Part shown: positions 5,251-6,764 of the stretch, piece by piece | Position numbering within the stretch: position 1 is the first letter of the stretch | Layout of the letters: each line of letters opens with the position of its first letter | Assembly (NCBI GenBank): GCA_023474015.1 | Contig: JAMCYN010000051.1 | Location: forward strand, 1-6,764 | Reading direction: 5' to 3' | From: Armatimonadota bacterium | GTDB lineage: Bacteria; Armatimonadota; UBA5829 | Length of the DNA stretch: 6,764 nt | The notes under the pieces: model-generated | What the model was told of the DNA's origin: nothing | The model's database searches: none | Seen by the model: only the letters and a program-made list of their open reading frames with translations | Translations under genes and position numbers: made by a program

Positions 5251-6036
5251 ATGCGAATGAACAGAATCGTCGGAATTGCCGTGACAGCGGTAGTTGTCAT
5301 CGCGGCAGCCTGTGCAGTGCCTGCTGCAAAGGCTGCGCCAAAGGCATCTACGGCTGAGACAGCGATCCAAGCAGCCGCAAGGCAGAACCGCTATGCACTC
5401 GTAACATTCTACAAGAAGAATGACTCAGCAAGCACGAAAATGCTGGCGGAGGCAAAGAAGCTGCATGCCAAGTATTCCAGCCGCGCCAACTTTGTCAGCG
5501 CCGATGTTGGCAATGCCGTCCACCAGGAACTCATTTCCCGGTACGGTGCGGATCGCTCGCCTGTGCCTCTGACCCTCGTGATTGCTCCCAACGGAGCCGT
5601 TACCGCCGGATATCCCAATGAGATCAAGAAGACAGATATTTCGGATGCATTTGTTTCCAGCGGGATGGCTGAAGTGTTGAAAGTGCTCCAGAGTGGCAAG
5701 CTGGCGGCAGTCTGTCTGCAGAATTCCAAGACTAAGCACAACCGAGAAAGCCTTGCGGCGGCGGAAGGTTTGAACACGCAAGCCCAGTTGCGCGGCGCGG
5801 TGGAAGTTGTCAAGATCGACCCGTCGGATCGCTCAGAGGCAAAGTTCATCCAGACGTGCAAGGCGGATGCTGGCTCAGACAGTGCGCAGATCGTGATCAT
5901 TGCTCCACCCGGTAGAGTAGTTGGCAAATTCGATGGGACAGCCACTGCCGACTCAATGACTGCCACTCTCATGAAGTCGCTTGGCGGCGGCTGCGGCGGC
6001 GGAAGCTGCGGGCCGGGAGGCTGCAGCCCCAAGTGA
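5251..6036 (+). CDS. Exported thioredoxin-fold-like protein without CxxC, with Gly/Cys tail
   Basis: The product is 261 aa from the preferred ATG 5251. A signal peptide is clear: basic MRMNR, hydrophobic core 6-23, and a likely cleavage around AKA-A (26-29). C21 after AAA is a weak lipobox alternative. The mature part looks like two thioredoxin-fold-like repeats. The first has a beta strand ALVTFY (49-54), but KKNDSAST stands where WCxxC would be. It later has VPLTLVIAPNGAV (105-117), like the cis-proline region. The second (about 150-243) has VVKIDPSD and IVIIAPPGRVVGKFDG in equivalent places. The end is Gly-rich with C248, C253 and C258 at exact five-residue spacing. With no redox pair, thiol-disulfide catalysis by the fold is unlikely; binding or scaffolding is more plausible. 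It lies between arsR and the DUF2703 gene, so it is likely arsenic-induced. The fold call is from pattern only. Confidence 0.8.
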   Translation: MRMNRIVGIAVTAVVVIAAACAVPAAKAAPKASTAETAIQAAARQNRYALVTFYKKNDSASTKMLAEAKKLHAKYSSRANFVSADVGNAVHQELISRYGADRSPVPLTLVIAPNGAVTAGYPNEIKKTDISDAFVSSGMAEVLKVLQSGKLAAVCLQNSKTKHNRESLAAAEGLNTQAQLRGAVEVVKIDPSDRSEAKFIQTCKADAGSDSAQIVIIAPPGRVVGKFDGTATADSMTATLMKSLGGGCGGGSCGPGGCSPK

Positions 6037-6048
6037 GGCAAATTGCCT
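6036..6048. repeat. Short perfect inverted repeat before the DUF2703 gene
   Basis: AGGCAA and TTGCCT flank a single A. The repeat overlaps the preceding stop codon and ends three bases before the ribosome binding site GGAGG. As RNA it would form a 5-bp hairpin with a 3-base loop. Its role is unknown. Confidence 0.4.
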
Positions 6049-6050
6049 AT

Positions 6051-6055
6051 GGAGG
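6051..6055 (+). promoter_or_regulatory. Ribosome binding site that decides the start of the DUF2703 gene
   Basis: GGAGG lies 9 bases before ATG 6065. It favours this start over ATG 5981, which lies inside the preceding gene and would add an alanine-rich segment ahead of the signal peptide. Confidence 0.7.
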
Positions 6056-6064
6056 AATTTGACG

Positions 6065-6679
6065 ATGAAGACAAGGTCTTGGATGGTCCTGACAGTGGCG
6101 GTTCTTGCGGTCGGAACCGCAACCGGATTCTGGGTCCGCGCCAGCGCCAAGCCACGGATCGCCCAGAAAGATCAGGTTGAGCTGAAGACTCTAACAGTTA
6201 AGTGGCAGCGTCTGGTTGGTGATACCGGACAGACTTGCGGCCGGTGCGGGAGCACCCAGGATGAAGTACGCGAAGCATATGCGTTGCTCCGCAAGTCGCT
6301 GGCTCCGCTGGGCATCGATGTTGTACTCGAAGAGAAGGCACTCGACAAAGCGACAGCGGCCAAGAACATCGCCGAGTCCAACCGTATATGGGTTGCCGAC
6401 AAGCCAATCGAGGCGTGGCTCGGCGCGACATCCGGCACAAGCGACTGCTCAAGTTGTGGATCGATAGTTGGTGCAAAGAGCGCTTGCAGAACCGTAGTGG
6501 TAGGCCGGAACGCTTACGAGTCGATCCCGTCGGCACTGATCGTAAAGGCTGGTCTCCTTGCCGCCGCGGAGATTATCGGAGCCGAAGCGGCGCAGCCGAA
6601 AACCAAGAATTTGCCCTTTTCCGGTGTCCAGACAATTACGGATGGCACAAGCGGGACTGGAGGCTGCCGTGGTCAATAG
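6065..6679 (+). CDS. Exported DUF2703-family protein
   Basis: The product is 204 aa. An N-terminal signal or anchor (MKTRSW, hydrophobic 7-24, then a possible signal peptidase site at ASA-K, 26-29) directs it across the membrane. The DUF2703 domain covers about 43-165: LTVKWQRL (43-50), TCGRCGST (57-64) with the CxxC pair C58/C61, PLGIDVVLEEKAL (81-93), ESNRIWV (104-110), CSSCG (128-132), and CRTV (141-144) followed by YESIP (151-155). Five conserved cysteines therefore remain, and C201 sits in a Gly-rich tail. The biochemical role of DUF2703 is not known to me; members occur near arsenic and mercury genes. It follows the thioredoxin-like gene by 28 bases and likely shares the arsR transcript. 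A thiol-based metalloid-binding or redox role outside the cytoplasm is inferred. Confidence 0.88.
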   Translation: MKTRSWMVLTVAVLAVGTATGFWVRASAKPRIAQKDQVELKTLTVKWQRLVGDTGQTCGRCGSTQDEVREAYALLRKSLAPLGIDVVLEEKALDKATAAKNIAESNRIWVADKPIEAWLGATSGTSDCSSCGSIVGAKSACRTVVVGRNAYESIPSALIVKAGLLAAAEIIGAEAAQPKTKNLPFSGVQTITDGTSGTGGCRGQ

Positions 6680-6683
6680 TAAC

Positions 6684-6690
6684 AAGGAGG
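6684..6690 (+). promoter_or_regulatory. Ribosome binding site of the last gene
   Basis: AAGGAGG is a near-perfect site, but it lies 13 bases before ATG 6704, longer than for the other genes here. Confidence 0.55.
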
Positions 6691-6703
6691 CGACAGGCAC
6701 CTA

Positions 6704-6764
6704 ATGAGAAAAATCGACATAATACTCAAGGAGCTCTGCGAGCGCAAGAGTCAGTTGATAACAA
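6704..6764 (+). CDS. Start of a further gene, product unknown (3' end outside window)
   Basis: Twenty codons are visible, starting MRKIDIILKELCERK, with a strong AAGGAGG upstream. The segment looks like an amphipathic helix and carries one cysteine. It loosely recalls the N-terminal helix before a helix-turn-helix in some transcription regulators, but too little is visible to assign a function. It starts 24 bases after the DUF2703 stop and probably continues the arsR operon. Confidence 0.55.
   Translation, partial: MRKIDIILKELCERKSQLIT

Noticed and set aside
5981..6064. Upstream start for the DUF2703 gene at 5981
   Set aside because: It lies inside the preceding gene and adds an alanine-rich stretch before a complete signal peptide. 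GGAGG at 6051-6055 points to ATG 6065.
5409..6155. A 248-codon open frame on the minus strand
   Set aside because: It is antisense to the exported thioredoxin-like gene, rich in serine and proline, and shows no recognisable domain. Such frames are common in GC-rich sequence.
1..6764. CRISPR array, insertion sequence ends, rRNA or tRNA genes
   Set aside because: No spaced repeats, terminal inverted repeats, transposase or RNA gene patterns were found on reading both strands.

Overview
The window is a bacterial arsenic-handling gene block of about 6.8 kb. Every gene I can support is on the + strand. Shine-Dalgarno sites are strong (GGAGG types), gaps are short, and GC is moderate to high. The organism cannot be named from the sequence. 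An archaeal-type MtrA domain in an otherwise bacterial setting (ArsR, tandem Usp, Sec-type signal peptides, a TATAAT promoter) suggests a less-studied bacterial phylum from an anaerobic or metal-rich habitat. That placement is inference.

Left part (1-1629): the 3' end of a heavy-metal P-type ATPase gene, then a tandem-domain universal stress protein. Middle part (1670-4604): a tight run of a small AhpD-like CxxC protein, the arsenite methyltransferase ArsM, a soluble protein carrying an MtrA cobamide-binding domain plus a DUF4346 domain, and a small multi-pass membrane protein of unknown family. Right part (4605-6764): a 209-base gap with a promoter and an inverted-repeat operator, an ArsR-type repressor, an exported thioredoxin-fold-like protein without a CxxC active site, an exported DUF2703 protein, and the first 20 codons of another gene.

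Reading the block together: ArsR senses As(III) and controls at least the right-hand operon. ArsM methylates As(III) with S-adenosylmethionine. The MtrA-like protein keeps the histidine that ligates cobalt in methanogen MtrA, so it may carry methyl-corrinoid chemistry into arsenic metabolism, which is the most unusual feature here. The membrane protein is a candidate exporter or binding protein, since no ArsB, Acr3 or ArsC is visible. The two exported proteins form an extracytoplasmic thiol-rich arm. Seven consecutive products (CMD protein, ArsM, MtrA-like protein, membrane protein, ArsR, exported thioredoxin-like protein, DUF2703 protein) carry cysteines at or near their C-termini. This looks like a shared soft-metal binding or hand-off theme.
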